The notes under the pieces are model-generated. The model was given only the letters and a program-made list of their open reading frames with translations. It did not search any database and was not told where the DNA came from. Both the position numbers and the translations under genes were made by a program. A stretch of 64,000 nucleotides of DNA, taken from Halobacillus sp. A5. Lineage in GTDB: Bacteria > Bacillota > Bacilli > Bacillales > Halobacillaceae. The DNA is taken from contig NZ_JAIZEO010000007.1 in NCBI RefSeq assembly GCF_024189315.1, positions 1-64,000 on the forward strand, read 5' to 3'. Shown one piece after another: positions 40,048 to 48,092 of the stretch (position 1 is the first letter of the stretch; every line of letters starts with the position of its first letter).

Positions 40048-40378
40048 ATGGCATTAGAAAAAGGGGATACGATCACATTTGAACGAACGTTTACGGAAGA
40101 AGATGTAGAACTGTTTACTAAAGTTTCTGGCGACGCAGGCACGCACCATATGACCCCGGATGAGCAGGGGAGGCTCGTCGTCCAGGGACTGTTAACGGCG
40201 ACCCTGCCGACTAAGGTAGGCGGCGATCATAATGTACTCGCACGTACGATGAACTTTGAGTTTCTACGTCCCGTTTTAACTAGCGACACGATCCTTTGTA
40301 AGGTGACTATTTTCGCTTCACATTCCGGCCATAATTCGGAACGGTAATATCGTCAAAATTCTGGACCAGCTTTTCTAA
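40048..40378 (+). pseudogene. MaoC-like (hotdog) dehydratase gene, disrupted at 3' end
   Basis: ATG 40048 after GAGGAGAACGG gives a MaoC/FAS1-type start: KGDTITFERTFTEEDVELFTKVSGD, then VVQGLLTATLPTKVGG and MNFEFLRPVLTSDTILCKVTIF. The frame stops at 40347 inside the last strand. One base over, RNGNIVKILDQLF continues to 40378, similar in kind to the missing end. A frameshift with a small deletion is likely. A 99-residue product could still fold, so loss of function is not certain. Confidence 0.6.
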
Positions 40379-40424
40379 TCTGTTTTAGCAAAGAGAAGTA
40401 ACTTCATACAGGAGGGAATACATA

Positions 40425-41285
40425 ATGAACTTATCAGTACCATTTCAACAAGTAGACGTATTTACAGCAGTACCATTCCAGGGGAACCCTGTAGCGGTTG
40501 TCCTCGATGGAAATAATCTATCATCAGAAAAAATGCAGAACATCGCCAATTGGACGAATTTATCAGAAACGACCTTTGTGTGTGAACCAACTGATCCTAA
40601 AGCCGATTATAAGCTGCGCATTTTCACCCCAAACAACGAACTGCCGTTTGCGGGTCACCCGACGTTAGGGTCCGCTTACGCTGTGCAAAAACACGGACTG
40701 AGCCCAAAGACAAAGGGACGTTTCGTGCAGGAAAGCGGCATTGGACTGGTCACCATTGTTCCAGATGGCGATCAAATGTTTATTACCCTGCCTGAATCAA
40801 AACAAACACCCATAGACTCACAGAAATTAAATGAACTTGCAGCTGCCCTGGGGGTAGAGCCGAGCAACATAAAAGCCGGTCTCACGATCGATCTCGGAGC
40901 CGTCTGGATGACGCTGCAGCTTACTGATGCTGAAGTGGTGCTGAGTCTGCGTCCAGACATGGAGAAGATCACGGCTTTAACCCCTGAAGGAGTAACAGGA
41001 GTGACCGTGTTTGGAAGCACAACGGAGGGTTCAGAGGCAGCGTTTGAAGTCCGCTCATTTGCCCCGAATGAAGGAGTACCAGAAGATCCGGTATGCGGAA
41101 GCGGAAATGGCTGCGTTGCGACAATGGTCAAACAGTTACAGCTTACAGAGGGAACGGACTACGTGGCGAGTCAGGGATCCTGTATCGGACGAAACGGCCG
41201 TGTGGAAGTACGGTTTGACGATGATGGAAGCATCCTGCTTGGAGGACATGCCGTAACGTGTGTGGAAGGGCAGTTGAATGTATGA
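40425..41285 (+). CDS. PhzF family isomerase/epimerase
   Basis: 286 residues with both halves of the diaminopimelate-epimerase-like fold. The N-terminal QQVDVFTAVPFQGNPVAVVLDG and the catalytic Glu48 in TNLSETTFV are family hallmarks. FTPNNELPFAGHPTLGSAYA and DPVCGSGNGCVATM form the glycine-rich binding loops. Homologues isomerise small acids such as DHHA in phenazine synthesis; most bacilli carry it without a phenazine cluster, and none is visible here. AGGAGGGAAT precedes the ATG, and a terminator follows. Confidence 0.93.
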   Translation: MNLSVPFQQVDVFTAVPFQGNPVAVVLDGNNLSSEKMQNIANWTNLSETTFVCEPTDPKADYKLRIFTPNNELPFAGHPTLGSAYAVQKHGLSPKTKGRFVQESGIGLVTIVPDGDQMFITLPESKQTPIDSQKLNELAAALGVEPSNIKAGLTIDLGAVWMTLQLTDAEVVLSLRPDMEKITALTPEGVTGVTVFGSTTEGSEAAFEVRSFAPNEGVPEDPVCGSGNGCVATMVKQLQLTEGTDYVASQGSCIGRNGRVEVRFDDDGSILLGGHAVTCVEGQLNV

Positions 41286-41296
41286 ATGAATAAAAG

Positions 41297-41331
41297 CAAC
41301 AGCTGAATTGAAAACAGCTGTTGTATTTTTT
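41297..41331 (+). terminator. Terminator of the PhzF gene
   Basis: CAACAGCTG (41297-41305) and CAGCTGTTG (41315-41323) followed by TATTTTTT. It abuts the end of the convergent ABC operon. Confidence 0.85.
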
Positions 41332-42223
41332 ATGCCCCCGTACTTAGGAAAATTTCTTCCAGGGAGGGCTCATCTACTTCGATTCTAAATACGTCAATGC
41401 CCGTGTCTATAAAATGCTTATTGATAACAGAAATCGTTTCTTCATCAGGAACGACTAGTTTTACATAATTTCTCCCCCATTCGATCTCGGTCTCATAAGC
41501 ACTTAATTCTTTTTCTAATGTAGGAAACTTTTCATCTGGAATCTCCCCGTGTTTAAAACGGACAGTGAGGTTATTTTGAAATTCGTTTCTTAATTGGGTA
41601 ATGGTTCCTTGTTTTTTAATGCAGCCTTTATCCATTATGGAAATCTCATCACACAGCTTCTCCACTTCATCTAAGTTGTGTGAGGTGAGAAATATGGTCG
41701 TTCCCTGGCTCGCTATATTCTTGATTAAACTATGTATATTTAAAACCGAATTGGCATCCACACCGGAAGTAGGTTCATCCAGGAAAAGGATTTCCGGATT
41801 GTTTAACAAGGCCTGGGCGATGCCAAGCTTCTTCTTCATCCCAAAAGATAGTTTCTTCGCTTTTACATTGATGGCATCCTCCAGCTCCACACGTTTCAGA
41901 ATTTGAATCATTTCCTCTTTGGGCAATTTCAACCCCATAATTCTACTGAAAAATTTCAAATGGCCGAGCACCGTCATATCATCATAGAAAGTAGAGTAGT
42001 CTGGAAGCACTCCTATATTAACCTTCTCTGCAGGAGATAATGTAAAAGATCCTTCTGTTGGAATGGTTAACCCTGTAACCATGTTTATAAATGTTGATTT
42101 CCCGGCCCCGTTTTTACCTAGAAAACCGAAAATCGTTCCTTTTTCAACCTTTAGACTTACATGATCCACCACAGTATTATTGCCATATTTTTTGGTTAAG
42201 TTATTTGTTTCTAAAGCATACAT
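41330..42223 (-). CDS. ABC transporter ATP-binding protein
   Basis: 297 residues. Walker A is GKNGAGKST near residue 36, the signature is LSFGMKKKLG, Walker B is ILFLDEPTSGVDANS and the H-loop is TSHNLDEV. The C-terminal domain ends in VDEPSLEEIFLSTGA, as in ATPases of ABC-2 exporters. The gene is last in a four-gene operon (DUF2089 regulator, membrane protein, permease, ATPase), starting one base after the permease stop. Confidence 0.93.
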   Translation of the reverse strand: MYALETNNLTKKYGNNTVVDHVSLKVEKGTIFGFLGKNGAGKSTFINMVTGLTIPTEGSFTLSPAEKVNIGVLPDYSTFYDDMTVLGHLKFFSRIMGLKLPKEEMIQILKRVELEDAINVKAKKLSFGMKKKLGIAQALLNNPEILFLDEPTSGVDANSVLNIHSLIKNIASQGTTIFLTSHNLDEVEKLCDEISIMDKGCIKKQGTITQLRNEFQNNLTVRFKHGEIPDEKFPTLEKELSAYETEIEWGRNYVKLVVPDEETISVINKHFIDTGIDVFRIEVDEPSLEEIFLSTGA

Positions 42224-42913
42224 TTATAAATCCCTCTTTCTCATGATCATTAAGCTTATTACTAGAAAAATCACAGGGAAGATCAACACGAAAAAGCTAT
42301 AGAGTTCCTGTTCCTTGCTAAAGTATAAGTATGGAGTAAGATAACTGAAAACCTTTAGAAAAAAGTTATCGGAAAACACGCTCCACAAACCTAATATAGG
42401 AAATACCAGCGCTAATGCAATTCCTGTAAGTATCGACAGCGAAGGTTTATGTATAAGCGTTGAGAGTAAGATCGTTAAGCCGACAAAGTAAGAAATAAAC
42501 ACGATAGATTGAAAGAATTCTGAAATAGGAAAGGTCTTAGAGAACGGGATCGTCAAAAGTAAGGCAACGAATAAGCATAAACTCCAGAATAATAAAATCC
42601 CCAGAAATTTACCGGCTATTATGCGGTTACGAGAAATTTTCGTAGCGATAAAACGAATCGTTCTCGATTTCAGCTCCTCATTTATTACATTATGAGATAA
42701 GCTCGAAACAAATAAGGGACTCGCTATTATAATAATGAGCATTAAACCGGCTGCATAAGCGCTGCTCCCTAAATCGAATTGGGCAAGTTCTGCCTGAAAC
42801 GTATTGATCAATTTGGCTGAACCCAATGTAACTCCAAAAATAATACTGATTATAATTATCGAACGAATGCTCTTAAACAAGCTAGTAAATTCCTTCAAGC
42901 TGATCGTTATCAT
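42224..42913 (-). CDS. ABC-2 type permease
   Basis: 229 residues, six hydrophobic segments. The coupling region after segment two reads VINEELKSRTIRFIATKISRNRIIAGKFLGI, typical of ABC-2 permeases. AAGGAGCAAAG precedes the ATG. It forms an exporter with the adjacent ATPase; the substrate is not deducible. Confidence 0.88.
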   Translation of the reverse strand: MITISLKEFTSLFKSIRSIIIISIIFGVTLGSAKLINTFQAELAQFDLGSSAYAAGLMLIIIIASPLFVSSLSHNVINEELKSRTIRFIATKISRNRIIAGKFLGILLFWSLCLFVALLLTIPFSKTFPISEFFQSIVFISYFVGLTILLSTLIHKPSLSILTGIALALVFPILGLWSVFSDNFFLKVFSYLTPYLYFSKEQELYSFFVLIFPVIFLVISLMIMRKRDL

Positions 42914-42944
42914 AGTGGCTTTGCTCCTTTATAAAGTTTATATG

Positions 42945-43229
42945 TTAGTTCATATCATAGGTTTTCATTTTTTCCAGTTCTTTGTTTCTTCTATTAATGA
43001 GGGATTTTCTCCCTCTCTTCCATTCTAAAACGAGGAAAAACAGCCCTAATAACACGTACAGAATCACAGCAATTAAACTTTCTATGACGCCTGCTATGTA
43101 CATCCATATAAAAGCCCCCGTATATACTACTGGTATAACCACGCCCCAATACACATTTTCCCTGGTCGATAAAAAATATTGTAGACCAAGGGAGCCCGCA
43201 ATTATAAATACCATGTAAAAATCACTCAT
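42945..43229 (-). CDS. Small three-TM membrane protein of the ABC operon
   Basis: 94 residues from ATG 43229, whose first bases overlap the stop of the DUF2089 gene (TGATG). Three hydrophobic segments (FYMVFIIAGSLGLQYFL, VVIPVVYTGAFIWMYIAGVI, LIAVILYVLLGLFFLVLEW) and a basic end RGRKSLINRRNKELEKMK. Its place between the regulator and permease genes suggests an accessory part of the transporter or of signalling. No family is recognised. Confidence 0.7.
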   Translation of the reverse strand: MSDFYMVFIIAGSLGLQYFLSTRENVYWGVVIPVVYTGAFIWMYIAGVIESLIAVILYVLLGLFFLVLEWKRGRKSLINRRNKELEKMKTYDMN

Positions 43230-43525
43230 CAACTATCATTCCTTTCTTCTTTATATTTTTCTATGATTAGTTTTGCATCTTCCAAGCTTATGCGGTCATC
43301 AATGGATAAGTTTTTAATGAATTTTACAAACTCCTGGTTTTCTATCGCGTCATTGATTTTTATTTTTTCGATTAATCGATCCAACCTGATCCTGACGGTT
43401 GGATAAGAAACTTCATAAACCTTGGATATTTCTTTTAAAGAACCTGAATTCAGGACGAATTTCTTGATGAATTCTAAATCTTCATCCTCCAAAGACAAAA
43501 TCCAGTTCGGAACATTATTATTCAA
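43229..43525 (-). CDS. DUF2089-like DNA-binding protein
   Basis: 98 residues. A helix-turn-helix-like core LNSGSLKEISKVYEVSYPTVRIRLDRLIEKI is preceded by PNWILSLEDEDLEFIKKFV and followed by an acidic helical tail, the layout of the short DUF2089 group. The start is TTG 43525 after AAGGAGGG. It is first in the ABC operon, and a long perfect inverted repeat lies 28 bases upstream, so it probably autoregulates. The ligand is unknown. Confidence 0.82.
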   Translation of the reverse strand: MNNNVPNWILSLEDEDLEFIKKFVLNSGSLKEISKVYEVSYPTVRIRLDRLIEKIKINDAIENQEFVKFIKNLSIDDRISLEDAKLIIEKYKEERNDS

Positions 43526-43552
43526 GCCATACCCTCCTTCACATTTCTTTAA

Positions 43553-43580
43553 TTCAAATTTATATTAACATAAATTTGAA
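43553..43580 (-). promoter_or_regulatory. Inverted repeat, likely DUF2089 operator
   Basis: TTCAAATTTAT (43553-43563) and ATAAATTTGAA (43570-43580) are perfect arms around a 6-base spacer. A smaller dyad AATGT-TAA-ACATT follows at 43583-43595. Confidence 0.6.
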
Positions 43581-43687
43581 TAATGTTAAACATTATTTTA
43601 AATAAATTAAAAGGTGGTGGTTTTTGCTTAAATAATCGGAAGAGAAAGAGCTTCCTAAATGGAAGCCCTCATAGCTCATTCAGCTGT

Positions 43688-44083
43688 CTACTCGAACTTT
43701 TCACGGTTATTTAAATAGTCTCGAATCAGCCACCTGACAGCAAAGCTGCCTAGAATGGTGTAGCCAATTAACTTCGGAAAGGTGAGAGGTAAATCAGTGT
43801 TCATAAGGAGAATGGCCCCTGCAAATAGGGTGATCAGCATCAGCCAATACGTGATATATCCAGCAAAGTGTGCGTTAGCCCTGGTGCGCTGGTCATGCTT
43901 TAAATTTGTTTTGTTCCACTTGTTATTCTTATGTATTTCTATTCCTGAAGATATGACGAGTAACGTTGCAAGAATAGCTGCGACTAATGTAGTTGTGGAA
44001 TGGGAAATGAAAAAATAGCTTACAAACAAAATGATCGGGATTAACATTTTTAATAAAAAATTAGTTCTATAGGTCGTGTTCAT
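43688..44083 (-). CDS. Four-TM membrane protein paired with an XRE regulator
   Basis: 131 residues with four hydrophobic segments (MLIPIILFVSYFFI, LVAAILATLLVISSGI, YITYWLMLITLFAGAILL, LIGYTILGSFAVRWLI). Its start lies inside the end of the XRE gene (17-base overlap), so expression is tightly coupled. Pairs of a small XRE repressor and a multi-TM protein of this size are common in Bacilli. The membrane protein's role is unknown. Confidence 0.75.
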   Translation of the reverse strand: MNTTYRTNFLLKMLIPIILFVSYFFISHSTTTLVAAILATLLVISSGIEIHKNNKWNKTNLKHDQRTRANAHFAGYITYWLMLITLFAGAILLMNTDLPLTFPKLIGYTILGSFAVRWLIRDYLNNREKFE

Positions 44084-44300
44084 CCTTCTTCTTCCTTTCT
44101 TCGATCCAAAATAATTTCTCTATTGGACACTCAAGAACAACTGACAGTTTAAGAGCAGTTCCTATTGCAGGTTCATACCTCTGCTTCTCAATAGCTATAA
44201 TCGTTTGCCTCGTTACAGCAATTTCTTCAGCCAGCTGTCCCTGAGTTAAATTCTTGTCCTTGCGAAACTCCTTGACTGCATTTTTCACTCCTTGTTTCAT
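44067..44300 (-). CDS. XRE family regulator (YozG-like, short)
   Basis: 77 residues from ATG 44300, which has GAAAGGTAG upstream; a TTG six codons earlier has none. The helix-turn-helix runs over residues 5-60 (VKEFRKDKNLTQGQLAEEIAVTRQTIIAIEKQRYEPAIGTALKLS), with CPIEKLFWIEERKKKDEHDL after it. It is a short HTH-only repressor. Two AATGTAATGT-type operator sites lie just upstream at 44319-44383, and the gene pairs with the membrane protein downstream. Confidence 0.9.
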   Translation of the reverse strand: MKQGVKNAVKEFRKDKNLTQGQLAEEIAVTRQTIIAIEKQRYEPAIGTALKLSVVLECPIEKLFWIEERKKKDEHDL

Positions 44301-44318
44301 TAAAAAACTACCTTTCAA

Positions 44319-44383
44319 AATGTAATGTGCACCTTACATAATTACATTATATTGGAAATTAAATGTAATGTAAACATTACATT
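44319..44383 (-). promoter_or_regulatory. Two XRE operator dyads
   Basis: At 44362-44383 the arms AATGTAATGT and ACATTACATT are perfect reverse complements separated by AA. At 44319-44348 AATGTAATGT faces the diverged ACATAATTACATT. Both cover the expected promoter of the xre gene at 44300. Confidence 0.75.
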
Positions 44384-44503
44384 AGGAATTTTTGTATTAA
44401 AATTAATTTGTGTAGTTGGAGAAGAAAAGAAATTGCTTCAGATGAAATGTTTTGAAATAATTGGTAAATAGGATATTAGATAATTTTCAGTGGGAGGGAT
44501 CAA

Positions 44504-44881
44504 GTGGAGCCTATTAAGGATGTAATGGAAGATTACTTTGAGACTTGGAATAAAGGACTTGCCACAAAAAAATGGGGATGACATTAGGGGCTATATGTCC
44601 AGAGACTTTGTAGGATACTGGGCTCATTCAGGTATCATAGACCACGACCGTACTATTATGATTATGATCTTGATACAGTATTAAAACAAATGGATAACGC
44701 TCGAAAATCATTCGAACCTGTTTCAATAAGCAGAAGAAAAGCTGGAGAAGAATGTTTAGTGTTAGGTAAAGAAACAAACATGTTTGATGGAAAACCGTAT
44801 ACTGCGCAGTGTATGTTTGTGTGGAGAAATGAAGAAAGTGGATGGAGGCTGTTGAAAAAGTATATTGAACTGGAAAAATAA
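44504..44881 (+). pseudogene. SnoaL/NTF2-like protein gene with two frameshifts
   Basis: GTG 44504 after GGGAGGG begins EPIKDVMEDYFETWNKGLATK. Near the AAAAAAA run at 44566-44572 the text moves to a second frame (NGDDIRGYMSRDFVGYWAHSGIIDHDR), and near 44650 to a third (YYDYDLDTVLKQMDNARKSF... to LLKKYIELEK, stop 44881). Together they make one NTF2-like protein of about 125 residues. Two breaks favour a dead gene, though one is at a homopolymer. Confidence 0.7.
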
Positions 44882-45030
44882 ATGATTGTTGATGGTACAT
44901 ATGAGAGTTGAAATTCCTGGCTGTTTATTTACTCAACGTCCCAACCAGGAAATCAAAACGCAGTATATCCTAGAATGTTAAGCTGATTTCCGCCCAACCA
45001 AAGGTAAACTACCTGGCGTGAAAGACTCGC

Positions 45031-45240
45031 CTATTCATCATCCGATTCAGCGGTGTCACTGAACAGGTTATCAACAGTGGTACTCAGGCTTCTTGCTAAA
45101 GCGAATGCTAAGGATAGGGAGGGGTCATATTTATTGTTTTCAATAGCGTTTATGGTCTGCCTTGATACCCCACATAATTTGGCAATTTCATTTTGTGAAA
45201 GTTTCTTGCTCTTTCTTAAATAACGAATTTGGTTTTTCAA
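45031..45240 (-). CDS. XRE family regulator, short
   Basis: 69 residues from TTG 45240, giving the canonical start MKNQIRYLRKSKKLSQNEIAKLCGVSRQTINAIENNKYDPSLSLAFALARSL. ATG 45252 is possible but has a poorer site and overlaps the upstream gene. After the helix-turn-helix only an acidic tail FSDTAESDDE remains. The gene follows a membrane-protein gene (the reverse of the pair at 43688), and probably represses both. Confidence 0.9.
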   Translation of the reverse strand: MKNQIRYLRKSKKLSQNEIAKLCGVSRQTINAIENNKYDPSLSLAFALARSLSTTVDNLFSDTAESDDE

Positions 45241-45241
45241 T

Positions 45242-45553
45242 TTAATCACCATATTTTCTTTTATTAAGTAGAAGACTAATCAGAAAGACTACAGATATAA
45301 CAAACAGAAGAATAAACGGACTGTTTTTTGTTATGCTGCCGTCATTAATTGTTACATTATAGACGGTAAATAGGATATCTATAATCAAAATTCCAACTGT
45401 AATTAGGAAAGTATCTGCCATCGTTTTCATTTGAATAAAATTTCTTCGTTCGTCTCCTCTTTTAGATAAAGAATACAGCAAGCTACCAATAACCAAAACC
45501 ATTAGAACATTCAGGATTAAAAATGATATTACGATCCATTCCATTCGCTTCAC
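45242..45553 (-). CDS. Three-TM membrane protein paired with an XRE regulator
   Basis: 103 residues: WIVISFLILNVLMVLVIGSLLYSL, MADTFLITVGILIIDILFTVY and FILLFVISVVFLISLLL are hydrophobic, and the end NKRKYGD is basic. AGGTGAAG precedes the ATG. It is first in a two-gene operon with the xre gene. The upstream region has repeated TTTTACAT/ATGTAAAA elements near 45562-45632 that could be operators. Function unknown. Confidence 0.75.
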   Translation of the reverse strand: MKRMEWIVISFLILNVLMVLVIGSLLYSLSKRGDERRNFIQMKTMADTFLITVGILIIDILFTVYNVTINDGSITKNSPFILLFVISVVFLISLLLNKRKYGD

Positions 45554-45719
45554 CTCAAAAGTAAAATGTTTTTTACATATTTATCTTATTTCTTTCAGGC
45601 TATTATGTCAAACTTATTTTACATTTTTTAATTGAAAAAAGGCATAGGCAAACCTGTTACTGGTATTATTTGGATGATGGCTGGTATAATTAAATAACTA
45701 ACAAAATGGAGGGATGTCG

Positions 45720-45908
45720 GTGGGGACCTTCGCAGCTTTATTAATTGTTGTTACAGCAGTAGTCGTCGATTTCTTCTGGCTGGATGTAGACCGAAAACGG
45801 TGGGGCTGGATGAAGAACTGGACCAGGTTTCAGAAAGTATTATTTTTCTCTGCCTTTTTAGTAGTTTCAATCTTAATCTACGCAGGGCTTAGTCTCGAGT
45901 ATATCTAA
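45720..45908 (+). CDS. Small two-TM membrane protein
   Basis: 62 residues from GTG 45720, chosen because TGGAGGG lies six bases upstream; the ATG at 45714 would touch that site. Segments GTFAALLIVVTAVVVDFFWL and VLFFSAFLVVSILIYAGLSL flank a basic, tryptophan-rich loop DRKRWGWMKNW. Function unknown. Confidence 0.6.
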   Translation: MGTFAALLIVVTAVVVDFFWLDVDRKRWGWMKNWTRFQKVLFFSAFLVVSILIYAGLSLEYI

Positions 45909-45982
45909 ACCAATTACTTGAAAGCTGACGTTAGTCACCGCGCTGGACAGGGAAGATTCATTATCTAAGAAAGAGGGTTGTT

Positions 45983-46744
45983 ATGAAAATTACAGATTAC
46001 GAGAAAGTCGCTCATGTATATGATAAGAATCCATTCCGATTTGAAGAAGTCGAAACTGATTCAGACTTAATTAATCTTATAAATAATACCCCTGGATCAA
46101 CTTACAATATTCTAGATCTAGCGTGCGGTACAGGGATTTACCTCAAGCATCAAACCGAAACCTTCAAGGCATATAACATTCACTGGCATGGGTTCGATGC
46201 TTCTCAGGGCATGCTTGCTAAAGCAAAAGACAAGGTTAAGAATGTAACATTTGTGCATGGCCGTGCAGAGAGCATGCCTTATGAAGACGAGGCCTTTGAT
46301 TACATAACGAATCATTATGCCTTTCACCACTTCGTGGAAAAGGATAAAGCTCTCGATGAAATCCACCGGGTGTTAAAGACTGACGGAGTTTTTAAACTAC
46401 GTAATATCAATATCTATGGAATGAAGAATTGGTGGGTCTATCATTACTTTCCTTCTGCCTTGATGGAGGATTATAAGAGGTTCTGGAGTCATGATATGCT
46501 ATTTAGAGAGCTGTCGAGCAGAGGGTTTGACGTTCGGATAGAGTGCAGCTATAAGATGGAGAATATAAAAGCTGCTGACTATGTACATCATGTGGCGAAC
46601 AGAGATATATCTGTCCTTACCCTGATTGATGACGAGGAATATGAGCACGGCTTTGATAAGATGAAACAGGATATAAGACACGACCCTGGAATAAAGGTGA
46701 TCAATGACTTTTCAGAGCTCGTTTGTACGGCTCGAAAAGATTGA
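45983..46744 (+). CDS. Class I SAM-dependent methyltransferase
   Basis: 253 residues. Motif I is YNILDLACGTGIYLKH (residues about 40-55), followed by WHGFDASQGMLAKAK, FVHGRAESMPYEDEAFDYITNHYAFHHF and the post-motif DKALDEIHRVLKTDG, the Methyltransf_11/UbiE-like order. The acceptor is unknown. AAGAGGGTTGTT precedes the ATG. It is monocistronic. Confidence 0.92.
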   Translation: MKITDYEKVAHVYDKNPFRFEEVETDSDLINLINNTPGSTYNILDLACGTGIYLKHQTETFKAYNIHWHGFDASQGMLAKAKDKVKNVTFVHGRAESMPYEDEAFDYITNHYAFHHFVEKDKALDEIHRVLKTDGVFKLRNINIYGMKNWWVYHYFPSALMEDYKRFWSHDMLFRELSSRGFDVRIECSYKMENIKAADYVHHVANRDISVLTLIDDEEYEHGFDKMKQDIRHDPGIKVINDFSELVCTARKD

Positions 46745-46841
46745 GGCAATAAAGTGATAGCTGTTGAAGGTTTTTTGGAAACCTTCAACTTTTCTTTGTG
46801 CCGTCAGTTAGGTATAATACACTTCCAATCATAGGAAGGGA

Positions 46842-47273
46842 ATGGAAAATATGAAGATCGTTCAACAGTGGAAGCAAGACGATAGTGATTTTATCAGGAA
46901 AAAAGTAATAGAGCATAATATGACAAAATTACCCGATGAACTTAAAACTCCTAATGAGGATATCAGCTTTGTCATCAGAAATGACCTGGAAGAGATTATT
47001 GGAGGGATTACGGCTAATATGTTCTGGCATCATATGCATATTGAATTCCTGTGGGTAGATGAAAGTGTTCGAGGTAAAGGGTATGGCCGCACACTTTTAC
47101 AAAAAGTGGAGAGCTTTGCAATAGATAAAGGCTGCCGCTTTATCTACCTGGATACGTTCAGCTTTCAAGCTCCACAATTCTATAAAAACAATGGATATGA
47201 AGTGTTCGGGGAAATAAAGGATCATCGAAAAGGGTTTAATCAGTATTTCTTACATAAGAAATTCGATATTTAA
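46842..47273 (+). CDS. GNAT family N-acetyltransferase
   Basis: 143 residues. IIGGITANMFWHHMHIEFLWVDESVRGKGYGRTLLQKVESFA is a full GNAT motif A with the RGKGYG acetyl-CoA loop, and FIYLDTFSFQAPQFYKNNGYEVFGEI is motif B. The protein is a compact single-domain enzyme. GGAAGGGAATGGAAA surrounds the start. The acceptor is unknown. Confidence 0.92.
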   Translation: MENMKIVQQWKQDDSDFIRKKVIEHNMTKLPDELKTPNEDISFVIRNDLEEIIGGITANMFWHHMHIEFLWVDESVRGKGYGRTLLQKVESFAIDKGCRFIYLDTFSFQAPQFYKNNGYEVFGEIKDHRKGFNQYFLHKKFDI

Positions 47274-47413
47274 TTAATAGCAAATGAGATCAAGTATATT
47301 TGTACAGGTAAAAAAGAAACAACCACATCCTGATCTGTTATTTTGAGTTGAAGGGTATAGAAGATGAATAATGTTTCTTTCCAAAGCGGAGGCTGATTCC
47401 TATAAAGAAGAAA

Positions 47414-47797
47414 GTGATCTTATTTGTGAGCCTGGCCATACTAGTCATCGTGTTATTGTTAATAATGTTTCAATCACCTGAAAGTACAGGTAACCCCACA
47501 GCAAAAGAGATATTAACAGATAACCCTGACGCTGATATTCTTCAATTTGATGCCAATGTTTCTAACGAAGAGTGGATTAAAGTCAATGTGTATTCCAAAA
47601 ACGAAGCAATTGGCGAAGTGAAAAAACAAACGACGAACACGTGGTGGTATCGAAACTTGTACGCGTCAAAACTTCCAGAAGGAACGAAAATCTATTCAGT
47701 CAATGACAGCGAATACTCAAAAGGGGAGGCTCCTGCATTCATTATGGTTAAGAAAGGTAATGATGAGTTTATCTATCAATCCTTAGTTGAAGGGTAG
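47414..47797 (+). CDS. Membrane-anchored protein of unknown function (start uncertain)
   Basis: 127 residues from GTG 47414. A better-placed ribosome site, GGAGG at 47388-47392, stands nine bases before ATA 47402, from which the text would read (M)KKKVILFVSLAILVIVLLLIMF, a textbook basic N-terminus and membrane anchor. The outer domain (ADILQFDANVSNEEWIKVNVYSKNEAIGEVKKQ...WWYRNLYASKLPEGTKIYSVN) is not recognised. Either GTG is used with a weak site or the start is non-AUG. Confidence 0.65.
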   Translation: MILFVSLAILVIVLLLIMFQSPESTGNPTAKEILTDNPDADILQFDANVSNEEWIKVNVYSKNEAIGEVKKQTTNTWWYRNLYASKLPEGTKIYSVNDSEYSKGEAPAFIMVKKGNDEFIYQSLVEG

Positions 47798-47877
47798 TCT
47801 AATGAATGGAGAACAGAAAAAATTACCTCTTTAAAGCGGAGCATGACGGATAGCCTGTTTGGTCAGTGACTTGCAGG

Positions 47878-47917
47878 ACCTCTCTTATCTTCTCGTGAGA
47901 AGAGAGGTACTATTTTT
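47878..47917 (+). terminator. Intrinsic terminator
   Basis: ACCTCTCTT (47878-47886) and AAGAGAGGT (47900-47908), then a T run. Confidence 0.75.
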
Positions 47918-47944
47918 AGGTAGTGCCATGCTGCTATTATCGCA

Positions 47945-48066
47945 AAGGGTTTTAGGAAACGGCGACACTCCTGTGGGAGAGACGAATAAGGTGTGACCCC
48001 GGAAGGCTTCAGCCTGAGGAGGCACACCATTCGCCCACGAAAAAGGAGTCGCTTCCTAAAACCCTT
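47945..48066. repeat. Long imperfect inverted repeat, 122 bp
   Basis: The outer arms AAGGGTTTTAGGAA and TTCCTAAAACCCTT are perfect. Inside them ACTCCT faces AGGAGT, CGAATAAGGTGTG faces CACACCATTCG, and the centre is AGGCTTCAGCCT. The whole element can fold into one long hairpin. It looks like the palindromic intergenic repeats common in Bacillus-related genomes. It lies between convergent genes. Only this copy is in the window. Confidence 0.8.
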
Positions 48067-48092
48067 ATTCTATATAACAACAGGACACCAAT

